Below, one piece after another: positions 47,173-56,440 of a stretch of DNA of 64,000 bases (positions are counted from its first letter, which is position 1; the number at the start of each line of letters is the position of its first letter). This DNA is from Phalacrocorax aristotelis (lineage: Eukaryota; Chordata; Aves; Suliformes; Phalacrocoracidae), in contig NC_134310.1 in the NCBI RefSeq assembly GCF_949628215.1, positions 10,615,401-10,679,400 of the forward strand, read 5' to 3'. Both the position numbers and the translations under genes were made by a program. The notes under the pieces were generated by a model that searched no databases, was not told where the DNA came from, and was given only the letters and a program-made list of their open reading frames with translations.

Positions 47173-47537
47173 CCTTGGTCATAGGCTGTAACAAGAGACC
47201 CATGGCGGCGGTGACGATTACCCCGCAAGAGCCGGGTTGCCCGGCACGGATATGCCTGGGAATGTTAGTGGATACCGGGGCGGATGTCACAGTGATGCCA
47301 CTCGAACAGTGGCCACCAACTTGGCCCCTCGCCATGGGAAAAAGTATAATAGGGGTAGGAGGAGAACAACAGACGAGGACTAGTACTTGCCCTGTGAAAC
47401 TCGAAGTCATGGACGAGGAGGCAGGGAAGCTCCTCACGGCCGTAGTGACCATACTAGTAGCAGATGGGGTAGCAAGCCCCTTGTTGGGGCGGGACGCCCT
47501 TGCCCAGATGGGGATCGGGTTGAAAAATTTAGCATAG
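47173..47537 (+). CDS. pro: Alpha-like provirus protease
   Basis: The frame is open from before 47,173 to the TAG at 47,535. LVDTGADVTVMP near 47,270 has the catalytic Asp-Thr-Gly, and LLGRDALAQMGIGL near 47,490 is the conserved second motif. It ends at a -1 frameshift signal. In alpharetroviruses protease is fused to Gag; here a one-base slip separates them. Protease itself shows no stop. Confidence 0.9.
47525..47531 (+). promoter_or_regulatory. Slippery heptamer AAATTTA for -1 frameshift
   Basis: AAATTTA lies with AAT and TTA as protease-frame codons, four bases before the TAG. Slipping back one base enters the pol frame. The heptamer is the one used at the alpharetroviral gag-pro/pol junction. 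Confidence 0.88.
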
Positions 47538-50095
47538 GGGCCACTGCCTCAGAGGGGCTTCGTCAGCACAAGTTGGTGTGGAAAACTGAACAGCCCGTCT
47601 GGGTGGAGCAGTGGCCCCTGAGAACAGAGAAAATAGAGGCTGTAAGAGCTATAGTAAAACGAGAGCACGAAGCGGGGCACCTAGAGCCCTCGATGAGCCC
47701 CTGGAACACCCCTATATTTGCTATAAAAAAGAAAGATAAAAACCAATGGAGGATGCTGCATGACCTTAGAGCAGTAAATCAGCAAATGGAGGACATGGGG
47801 CCTCTCCAACCCGGCCTACCAGATCTGAGTGCTGTCCTGAGAGGATGGCGAGTCATTGTTTTAGATATCAAAGACTGCTTCTTCAGTATTCCGCTACCTC
47901 CAGATGATAGAAAGAGATTTGCCTTTACTCTGCCTGCGGTGAACCGCGCAGAACCAGGTAGTAGATGGCAGTGGACAGTACTTCCGCAGGGGATGAAAAA
48001 TTCTCCAGCGATCTGCCAGAGGTATGTGGCTTCTGCATTGCAGCAAGTAAGGCGACAGCATCAGGAGAGAATCTACATGATCCACTACATGGATGATGTC
48101 CTCATAGCTGCGCCCACCGAGGCGTTGTGTGAACAAGTCTTTTCAGACACCCAAAGGGGCCTTGAGGGACAGGGCCTCAAGGTAGCTGAGGCAAAGGTAC
48201 AGCGAGGACCAGTGTGTGGATTTCTGGGTGCTAGAATAGAAGGGGATTGCATACAAGCTCAGCCTATTAAACTTACACCTAAGGTTAAAAATTTACACGA
48301 TGTACAGAAGCTGGTAGGAGCACTGCAGTGGTTGCGGACGTTTGTGCGCGTCATCGGTGAGGAGATGCAACCTTTCTATGCGTTGCTGAAAGGGACCGAC
48401 CCATGGGAGCCCAGGAGTTTAGACCCTGAGGCAGTCCAGCAGTTGCAGATGATAGAACGTCGAATGCAAAAGGAAGGAGTATGGCGGTGGGACCCTCAGG
48501 AGGAATTAATCGCAGGTTGGATTCTGACCGCCGGTGGAGGATTAGGATTGCTATATCAAATACAGGCGGGGGAAGAAAAACCACTGCGATGGGTATATCA
48601 GAAGGTTCCCAAGGATGCATTCTCCACAAAAGTCAAGGTAGCCGGGGGAATGATTTGGCATCTGCGACGGGAAAGCAAGGGAATCTTTGGGAAGGAGCCA
48701 GATAAGCTGACAGTGCCGTGGAATGGGGAGAAATGGCGGAAGGTGGTAGAGAGTGAAGAGGATATACAATTGGCGGTATTCTCGTACCCAGGAAAAATCG
48801 TCACAGGCACGGTACAGAGGTGGGCCGAGACAGCCAAAGTGGTGGATTTAAGTGTGGATAGTAGAGTTTTGGATACCCCTCACCCAGGACCAACATATTT
48901 CACAGACGCTTCCTCGAAGACGAACAGAGCGGCGGTAGTGTGGAAAGAAGGGAATAGTTGGATGCGCCAGACGTATGAGGAGCGGGGTAAAAGTGTGCAG
49001 TGGCTAGAAGCGAAAGCGCTAGAGATGGCCCTGCAAAAGGATATAGATCGACATATAAATGTGTGCACGGACTCTTTATACGTGTATAAATTAGTCATGT
49101 CCATGAAACGAGAGGGTGTACCACACACGGAAATTGCCTTGATGCTAGAGGTTGCTTTATGGCAGCGAGGAGCAACTGTGACAGTAATTCACATTCGCAG
49201 TCATCAGACGGGGCCTGGACCACTGATTGAGGGGAATTGCATGGCTGATGAGGCAGCCGTGGGAGTCTGGACATTGACGGAGGCGAAGAAACTGCATGAA
49301 CAACTGCACCTGGGTGCTAAAGCCTTGGCAAAGGAGTGTGGCATCTCAATAAGAGCAGCAAGAGAAGTAGTAGCCACCTGTCCTTACTGTCAGCACTCGC
49401 CATTGTGGGAGGCAGGAGTCAACCCTCTAGGACTGGAAGCAAATGCTATCTGGCAGACTGACTTTACTGAATGTCCACAGTTGGCCCCTGGAAGGCACCT
49501 GGCAATTACAATTGATACATATAGTGGAGTCATCATGGCTACTCAACATCGGAAGCAGACCGCAACGCACTTGACTGCGCATTGGACCACGGTGATGGCG
49601 TGGCTTGGAAAGCCCACCGAGATAAAAACAGACAATGGACCATGCTTTCGGGCTCGAAGTACCGAAGAATGGTGTAAAGCTTGGAATATTGTATTAAAAC
49701 ATGGCATTGCTTACAATAGCACGGGGCAGGCAATAGTTGAACACGCTCATCGCACCTTGAAAGCAAAGATAATACAGCTTGGGGAGGGGTAGGGGTATAA
49801 GGGAGCTATACCCGTAGCAGCTCAGCAAACTATTTTAATGCGTGCACTATATTCGCTTAATCATTTTATACGCGGGCAGGAGCAAGTTACAGAAGTGGAG
49901 AAGCACTTTGGCAAAGCTCAAGCAGGCGAGCGCTATCCGCAGGTACGAGTAAGGTTCCCAGGCAGTGAGCAATGGGAGAGAGGATGGAAACTGAGATGCC
50001 TGGGGAGGGGCTACGCCGCGGTTGAGAATGAAGGGCGCATAGAACGGGTGCCTGCAAAGTGTGTGAAAGCAGAACTGTGCAAGGATGTACAATGA
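47526..50095 (+). pseudogene. pol: Alpha-like provirus pol: RT, RNase H, integrase, one stop
   Basis: The pol frame is open for about 750 codons from the frameshift. RT has VLDIKDCFFSIPL, LPQGMKNSPA and YMDDV near 48,090. RNase H has YFTDASS near 48,898, QWLEAKAL and CTDSLYVY, and an HIRSHQTG block. Integrase has the HHCC zinc domain (CPYCQHS near 49,385), then WQTDF, KTDNGPCF and IVEHAH for the D, D, E triad. A single TAG at 49,790 interrupts it just after the core; the same frame then continues through the basic C-terminal domain (RVRFPGSEQWERGW) to a TGA at 50,093. This is the least damaged pol in the window. Confidence 0.93.
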
Positions 50096-50114
50096 ATAAT
50101 CCCTCTCTGAGTTG

Positions 50115-50125
50115 TCTCTTTGCAG
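50115..50125 (+). promoter_or_regulatory. Candidate env splice acceptor
   Basis: TGTCTCTTTGCAG is a pyrimidine tract followed by AG at 50,124-50,125. Joining to the donor at 45,313 keeps the frame with a hydrophobic leader. Confidence 0.6.
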
Positions 50126-50423
50126 GGTCTGCTGACATGGATCCTCATGCTAGCCGTACCATTGGGAAAAGAAATGAGCTCCTTGACAAGATCGCAAGCA
50201 ATATTGCAACGAGAGCGACACTGGGAAAGGGTGGCAAAAGAGAGATATGAACTGGGATTGGATAGTAATAATTGGGGGGATCTTGTTGTGTGTAGTAACC
50301 ATGGTTACTTGTGGGCTGCCATTGTTATGCTGTGTTATAAGACAAATCAGGGAGCGCCTGCAAGAGTTACATGAATATAGACCTGACCGCAATATGTATC
50401 CGCTTACGCAAGTAGCTTTGTAG
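50126..50423 (+). pseudogene. env: Alpha-like provirus env remnant: leader plus transmembrane tail
   Basis: Only about 300 bases remain. After the acceptor the frame reads GLLTWILMLAVPLG, a signal-peptide-like leader, then a short basic part. In another frame the sequence encodes NWDWIVIIGGILLCVVTMV, a membrane span, and a short basic tail to the TAG at 50,421. All of the surface subunit and most of the transmembrane subunit are deleted. The two parts are out of frame. Confidence 0.8.
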
Positions 50424-50438
50424 AACTTTTAGCAGCAT

Positions 50439-50451
50439 GGGGAGGGGGAGA
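50439..50451 (+). promoter_or_regulatory. Polypurine tract
   Basis: GGGGAGGGGGAGA ends one base before the 3' LTR's TG. Confidence 0.85.
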
Positions 50452-50702
50452 TGTAGGGGAACAGACAGGGATCGGCGACCGGAAGATCACGGGCTGTGAC
50501 GGAAAGATAGACTCCTCCGAATAGGAGTGGCAGGAACAGGAAGTGCAAGAGCTATATAAGCGTGTGACGCAGTTAAATAAACGGACATTTTTGTATCCAT
50601 CATATTGATGTCTGTGCATCACTGTCCCCAGGGTGGGTAGAGCCCTGTGTCCCGGAGATATGCGGCCCAAGATAAGTTCTCCCATAGAAGCGTACAGCAA
50701 CA
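50452..50702 (+). repeat. 3' LTR of alpha-like provirus
   Basis: 251 bp, TGTAGGGG to CAGCAACA, same TATA box and AATAAA as the 5' LTR. Confidence 0.96.
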
Positions 50703-50708
50703 GGTACG
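50703..50708 (+). repeat. Right 6-bp target duplication GGTACG
   Basis: It matches 44,929-44,934, and gag of copy J resumes directly after. Confidence 0.95.
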
Positions 50709-51396
50709 CATGGGCCAGGCCCCAGCATGTTGCAGTGACCTGTGTCTCTCTGGAGCTGCCGGGGTGACAACATACTTCCTCCAAGTACTCTACTAGTTTT
50801 TCAGGATTCTGCACTTGTTCAGGGGTGAAGTTCCAGACCACTGGAGGTGCCCACTGTCCTAGGTATTTGCCCATACTATCCCACATGCCGTGCCACTCAT
50901 AACTATCGAGCCTCGGGGCAGATCTCTGGATGATATTCTTAAATTGCTTTTTAACCTTAGACAGAAGTGAAACAATCTGCCAAAGAAATAACAGCAGATA
51001 TATCTTAACTACCCAAGGATGTTCAAGATACTGAAAAGTTGTTGTAAAGACGGGGGAGGCATTATAGAAGAGGGTAGCTAAGGTGCCATTCTTTATTTCC
51101 TCCATAAAAAAAAACTCTCAGAGGAGGAGGTATAATTGCTAATTGTCTCCATGAGGTGGTACCCGACGTACAGTAACGGCTCCAATAGAAAACTCAAATA
51201 CCAAATAAAACTCAAGGCCAGTGTTTTAATAACAACTCTCCCAGGCAAAATATCGCTAATCACTGCAGAGCACAGCAGACTACAAGAACCGACACCAGTC
51301 TTTAACGGGCACAGCAAATACAAGAGCACAGTGCAGATAGGATAAACTAATATTGAGAACACAGTCGATGCTGTGACCAGCAACTGTTATTATCTC
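50709..51396 (-). pseudogene. Class III ERV copy J: gag N-terminal part
   Basis: The minus strand reads a hydrophobic N-terminus (a first stretch including CTVLLYLLCPL, then TLALSFIWYLSFLLEPLLYVGYHLM). An A8 run near 51,105 shifts the frame. It continues with a third hydrophobic stretch (VVKIYLLLFLWQIVSLLSKV) and LDSYEWHGMWDSMGKYLGQW to CWGLAHAY, where the provirus inserts. The start codon is not clear. Confidence 0.85.
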
Positions 51397-51407
51397 AAAC
51401 CCTTTGT

Positions 51408-51425
51408 GCCCCATGTTGGGCGCCG
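51408..51425 (-). promoter_or_regulatory. Copy J primer-binding site, Lys-1,2-like
   Basis: Minus-strand CGGCGCCCAACATGGGGC, two substitutions from the tRNA-Lys-1,2 site. Confidence 0.72.
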
Positions 51426-51433
51426 AAAAGGAC

Positions 51434-51614
51434 TGCCGTGGTTTAGCCCCAGTCAGCAACTAAGCACCACGCAGCTGCTCACTCACTCGCCCCACCCCTG
51501 TGGGATGGGGGAGAGAATCAGAACAGCAAAAGCAAGAAAACTCGTGGGTTGGGATAAGAACAGTTTAATAATTAAAATAAAATAGTGTTAGCAATAATGG
51601 TAATGATAATAAGA

Positions 51615-51649
<35 letters not shown>

Positions 51650-52075
51650 GTAAAAGGAAAATAACAAGAGAGAGAAATGAAACCCGGAAAAAAGAAAAGA
51701 AAAGAAAAAAAAAAACCACAAGTGACACAACCGCTCACCAGCCACCGACCGACGCTGCCGGTCCCCGAGCTGCGATCGCTGCTTCCCCGGCTAACTCCCC
51801 ACAGTTAATATACTGGGCATGACATCACATGATATGGAATATCCCTTTGGCCAGTTTGGATCAGCTCTCTCGGCTTTGCCCCCTCCCCTCCTGGCTTCTT
51901 GTGCACCAGGCAGAGCATGGAAGGCTGGAAAAGTCCTTGACTAGTGTAAGCGCTACCTAGCAACAACTAAAACATCGGTGTGTTAGCAACATTATTTTCA
52001 TACTAAGTCCAAAACACAGCACTATGCCAGCTACAGTGAAGAAAAATTAACTCTATCCCAGCTAAAACCGTGACA
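51434..52075 (-). repeat. 5' LTR of copy J
   Basis: 642-bp class III LTR, antisense. The right end is CCGTGACA; the left terminus TGCCGTGG has one decayed base. A long (ATT)n tract lies at about 51,613-51,646. Confidence 0.9.
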
Positions 52076-52646
52076 CTTGTCCAGCCCTTGGACTATTACC
52101 TCTTGCTGCTCATCCATGTGGGCAGCAGCGATATTGCAAGGGATGACCTTGAATGTATCAGAGTGTCTACAGAGCTCTGGGGACAAGGTCAAAAGGCATT
52201 GGAGCTCAAGTGGTGTTCTCCTTGATTCTTCCAGTGAGGGGGGAAGGCACAGCTAGAAGTAGGTGCATCCAGCAGGTCAACATCTGTCTCCAGAGGTCCC
52301 TTCCAACCTACAGTATTCTTTGATGTATCATGGGAGAATTATGAAAGATCATGCTCTGGCTTTGGGAAAATTAAGCATACAAACACATAAAAAGAATTTA
52401 GGTCATGTTATTTTCAGCAAAAATCCTTTTTTTTTTTTCCCCTAATAAAAAAAATTGGTACGGTCAATATAAAAGTTTTCCTACTCCCGTGTACTGGACA
52501 TCTACAGAGCCACATCCTAGTAAAAACTGTAAAGGGGTCTGGCTCATAAGTGAGTTTGTCAAGATGAAAAAGACTGGGGCTCTTGGCCCTTGCCTGCGTT
52601 ACACTTGGAGGTGTGCTTGTAGCAAATGTAGACATATCTAGCTCCA
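52076..52646. other. Unique sequence
   Basis: Noncoding. A T10 run lies near 52,428. No gene recognised. Confidence 0.5.
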
Positions 52647-53164
52647 TGTCCTGGTTTCGGCTGGGATAGAGTTAATTTTCTTTCTAGTAGCTGGTATAGT
52701 GCTGTGTTTTGGATTTAGTAGGAGAATAATGTTGATAACACACTGATGTTTTAGTTGTTGCTAAGTAGTGTTTACACTAAGTCAAGGACTTTTCAGGTGC
52801 ACAAGAAGCTGGGAGGGGACACAGCTGGGACAGCTGACCCCAGCTGACCCAAGGGATATTCCATACCAGATGACGCCATGCTCAGTATATAAAAACTAGG
52901 CAAAAAGCTGGCCGGAGGTCCGCTGCTCGGGAACTGGCTGGGCATCAGTCAGTGGGTGGCGAGCAAGTGCACTGTGCATCACTTGTTTTGTATATTCTTT
53001 TATCATTACTATTATTTTCCCTTCCTTTTCTGTCCTATTAAACTGTCTTTATCCCAACCCGCGATTTTTACTTTTTTCCCCCCGATTGTCTCCCCCATCC
53101 CACTGGGGGGGAGTGAGCAAACAGCTGTGTGGTGTTTAGCTGCCTGCCGGTTTAAACCACAACA
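52647..53164 (+). repeat. Solo class III LTR, duplication CTCCA
   Basis: 518 bp, TGTCCTGG to CCACAACA, flanked by CTCCA at 52,642-52,646 and CTCCA at 53,165-53,169. TATA box GTATATAAAAAC near 52,886. Confidence 0.94.
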
Positions 53165-53169
53165 CTCCA

Positions 53170-53735
53170 GTTTAACTTGCTTGGCTATCAATAGTAGTGA
53201 AGCCATTGAATGGGAGCTACTTGTGGAAGTATATCCTGTGGTCCCAGGATTCCCTGTACATCTACTGGGGAAACCCACTACTAGCACATTAACACACCCA
53301 AGTTGATTTGAGACTGGTTCATTATTTTGTCATGTGCTGTATTCATACATTTGACTATTGTATAAGTATACCCAAAAAACTTGTAGCTGTGTCAAACGTA
53401 CAGTGCTTTGCACAGCTGTAGCCAAGGCAAACATAGTAAAGGGATAGAGAACTGTTTTCCTCTATATCATAAATTTGGATCTAATCTTAGAGTAGCACCA
53501 GCAGAAAGTAATTCCTATCTATCATCTGTTTGGAGAGGACTCTCTATTAAATTAGAGAGCAACCCTTGTCTGGGCCAATATCAATTTAAAAACTCCACCT
53601 GGGCCACGGCTAGTTCCCTAACCAACAACTTCAGCCAAAAAGACCAAGAAATTACTAGAGAGAGAATTGTCTCGCCTGGCTCTACTGAACTTAACTGAGC
53701 CACACTGAGGGGACAGATTTGTGAGGTTTGCATTC
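53170..53735. other. Unassigned sequence before element H
   Basis: A 96-codon frame at 53,408-53,698 has no motif I recognise. The segment lies where earlier pol or rearranged internal sequence of element H might be, but I see no homology to D or G. Confidence 0.3.
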
Positions 53736-55255
53736 CAGTTCTGCAATACACAGAAGTTGCATTGTCTTTAGAACTGAGTCATGGGAAATGAGTTAATATA
53801 TATACTGATTCCAAATATGCATTTGGAGTGGTACATGCACACGGGGCAATTTGGAAAGAAAGAGGGCTATTAAACTCACAAGGGGCTCCAATAAAATATG
53901 GAACAGAAATTATGAAACTTCTGCAAGAAGGTCTCCAACCAAAGGAGGTTGCAGTACTACATTGTAAAGCTCACCAAAAGGGAAATAGCAAAGTTGCAAA
54001 AGATCTTCGAAAAGTGGATCGGTTAGCTGAAGAGGTAGCCCTGAAGGAGCCTTAATTCCAGGATCTCATTTAGAACTATCTCCACCAAAATACGTTGAGA
54101 AAGAAATCCAGTTAGCAGAGCAATTGGATTGCTCCAAAAACGATCCAGGTTGGTGGGTGATGCCACTGAAACAATTATTGGTTCCTGAGAAAATGATGGA
54201 AATTTTACTTAGAAGGCTACACCAAGAAGCGCACACAGGAGCAGTTGCGCTGGTATTTACTGCTAAGAGAAGCATTTTTGGGCCCAAGATGCAAACTATA
54301 GCAGATACTGTGGTGAAAAAAAGGTACTGTCTGCTGTGCTAATAACCCAAAAATCATGAAAAAGAGTATGGGAGGACTTGTAAGACAAGGAATAACTCCC
54401 GGGGAATACTGGCAGATAGACTTTTCAGAATTACCTAAATGTAATCAGTATAAATATCTATTGGTATTAGTAGATACTGTCTCTGTTGGCCAGAGGCTTT
54501 CCCTTGTCGCACCAACAAAGCTAGAGACGTGATTAGGATTTTATTGAAAGAAATTATTCCTAGATTTGGTATTCCAGAAGGTATCTCCTCTGACAATGGG
54601 CCTCATTTTATTGCAGAAGTAGTACAGGGAATTTCCAAGTTTTTACAGATTAAGTGGGAACTACACACCCCCTGGAGGCCTCAATCTAGTGGGAAAGTAG
54701 AAAGGCTGAATCAGACCCTCAAGAGGCAAGTTTCTAAACTTTGCCGGGAAGCACACCTTAAATGGATAGAAGCCTTACCTTTAGCTCTTTTGCAAATTTG
54801 AATAGCCCCTAGGGTTAAGGAGGGGGTAAGCCCCTTTGAGATCGTATATGGGAAAGCATATCCCACAAACCTTTTAAACGTCAAGGGAGACCAAATGCAT
54901 ATAAGAGGACAGGCTGCCATCAAGGAATATTTGATTTCTCTCTCGCAGACTTTGTCTTCCCTACACAGGTACCTAAATCAAAGGACTTCTCTTCCCTTGG
55001 ACGCACCAGTCCACCCATTCCAGCCAGGAGACACTGTCTATGTACGAACCTGGAAAGACTGGAAAGACATTGAAAGAAAAGGGGAAAGGACCCTATACTG
55101 TACTATCGAAGACACATACTGTGGTTAAGGTAGAAGGAATTGACTCCTGGATTCATTATACACAGGTAAAAAGGGCACCAAGGCCTGCTCAAGATAAATG
55201 GACCTCCACCCCAACTGGAGAAGTTAGACTTCAATTGACCAGAGACCCTCGATGA
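53736..55255 (+). pseudogene. Gamma-like element H: RNase H end and integrase
   Basis: RNase H reads in two frames, TDSKYAFG near 53,805 and HAHGAIWKERG, then HCKAHQKGNS. Integrase has the zinc domain (HQEAHTGA, then a C-x-x-C-like YCLLC), WQIDFSELPK near 54,412, SDNGPHF near 54,590 and GKVERLNQTLK near 54,700. Stops at about 54,340 and 54,799 and a frame change near 54,490 break it. The C-terminal domain is split across two overlapping frames near 55,040-55,255. RT is absent. Confidence 0.88.
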
Positions 55256-55574
55256 ACTGTGCTTAGGAAACAGAACTTGTCTACATAAAGATTAAGTGCC
55301 TATTTTCCCCACAAGGATAGTTATAGAACCCCCTCAGAAAACGTTGTTAATCTGACTATGCCAAGATGATAGTTTTATATTCAGTATTTGTCTGCAAAGG
55401 AAATTTAATCTTACAACTGATCCAGTCATTTTGGAGAATCCACAATAGCAGCAGTTTGACTGCATGAACTAAAACTAGGTGTCCTTTAGGTGAACCATCC
55501 TCATTATAATACTAAAAATCATGCCCATAGGCCAGAACACCCCCTACTCAAATAAGCCCCTTACTCTCTGAGCA
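55256..55574 (+). other. Element H region between integrase and LTR
   Basis: About 320 bases with no env recognisable. Confidence 0.5.
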
Positions 55575-56440
55575 TGTGTGGCAAATTTAAAGGGAGTGTA
55601 CTTTTAAGATGAAGTGAGAAAGAAACTAACCAATGACTAGCTGGGGGTGGTGTGAATATTAGCTGTTACTGACACATTTAACTGTATAAATAACATGTAG
55701 TTTCTTGGTGCGGTGTGCTAGCTTTGTGGAGTTACCACCTAGCACCCATCTTTGCACAAATATGAAATGAATAAAATACCTCCGCTCTGTGTGTATTTTG
55801 GCGTTTTGCACATGAACCTGTTGTCCGAAAAGCGGATTCGTCGCCCGGTGTGCAATGAGTCAATAGTCACACACTTAGGAGAGACGTTGCTACGACATTG
55901 CTAATTTATTTCAGGGTTGCACAAGCCTGGGTGCTCGGTGGTTTTCCACAAATCAAGCACACCAAAGCTGGCTACCTCATTATATTTATACAATAAGTCC
56001 ATACATATTCTGCCTATCTAATACATATTCATTCTAATCTACACAGGTTGCGTAATGGCATTAAGTCACTCCTCTCGTCTCTGCTTCAGATTCTTCTGCA
56101 CATGCCTTCCTCTTTTCAGGGGTCTTTGGTGGTCTTTACAGATGAAGTACCCTAACCCTTTTTACCCATATATGGTCACGGGTTACGCAAGGACAATTTA
56201 AGGCTATTTTCTCTTGCCAACTCTCCTCAATTTTCTTCTAAAAGGAACGCTTGTCCTTGATTAAATGGATAATTGCTGATGGCCAAGATATCCTGTCCCG
56301 AAGCTTAGGTTAAATATTAAAACATGAAACAGTGATTGATCAAAAAGAAAGGAGTCTAGATTCATGCTAATTAAACATATACAATACCTGTTCTTTCCAA
56401 GGGGGGGTTGTTCTCTTATAAACCCGCTTTCGGGAAAACA
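55575..56440 (+). repeat. 3' LTR of element H, split by an antisense LTR
   Basis: The LTR begins TGTGTGGCAAAT, has TGTATAAATAAC near 55,684 and GAATAAAAT near 55,769. It is interrupted at 55,819-56,420 and ends CGCTTTCGGGAAAACA at 56,440. The end resembles the terminus of the inserted family (CCGCTTTTCGGACAACA). Confidence 0.8.
55819..56420 (-). repeat. Gamma-type solo LTR, antisense, duplication AACC
   Basis: 602 bp flanked by AACC at 55,815-55,818 and 56,421-56,424. On the minus strand it ends CCGCTTTTCGGACAACA and has ATTGTATAAATATAATGAGG and AAATAAATTAGC. Its start is TATAAGAG, close to TGATAGAG of the copy at 59,145. Confidence 0.9.

Noticed and set aside
51612..51648. Short regular repeats (ATT)n, as a CRISPR-like or functional array
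   Set aside because: They are simple microsatellites inside LTRs, at the same place in several LTR copies; there are no spacers.
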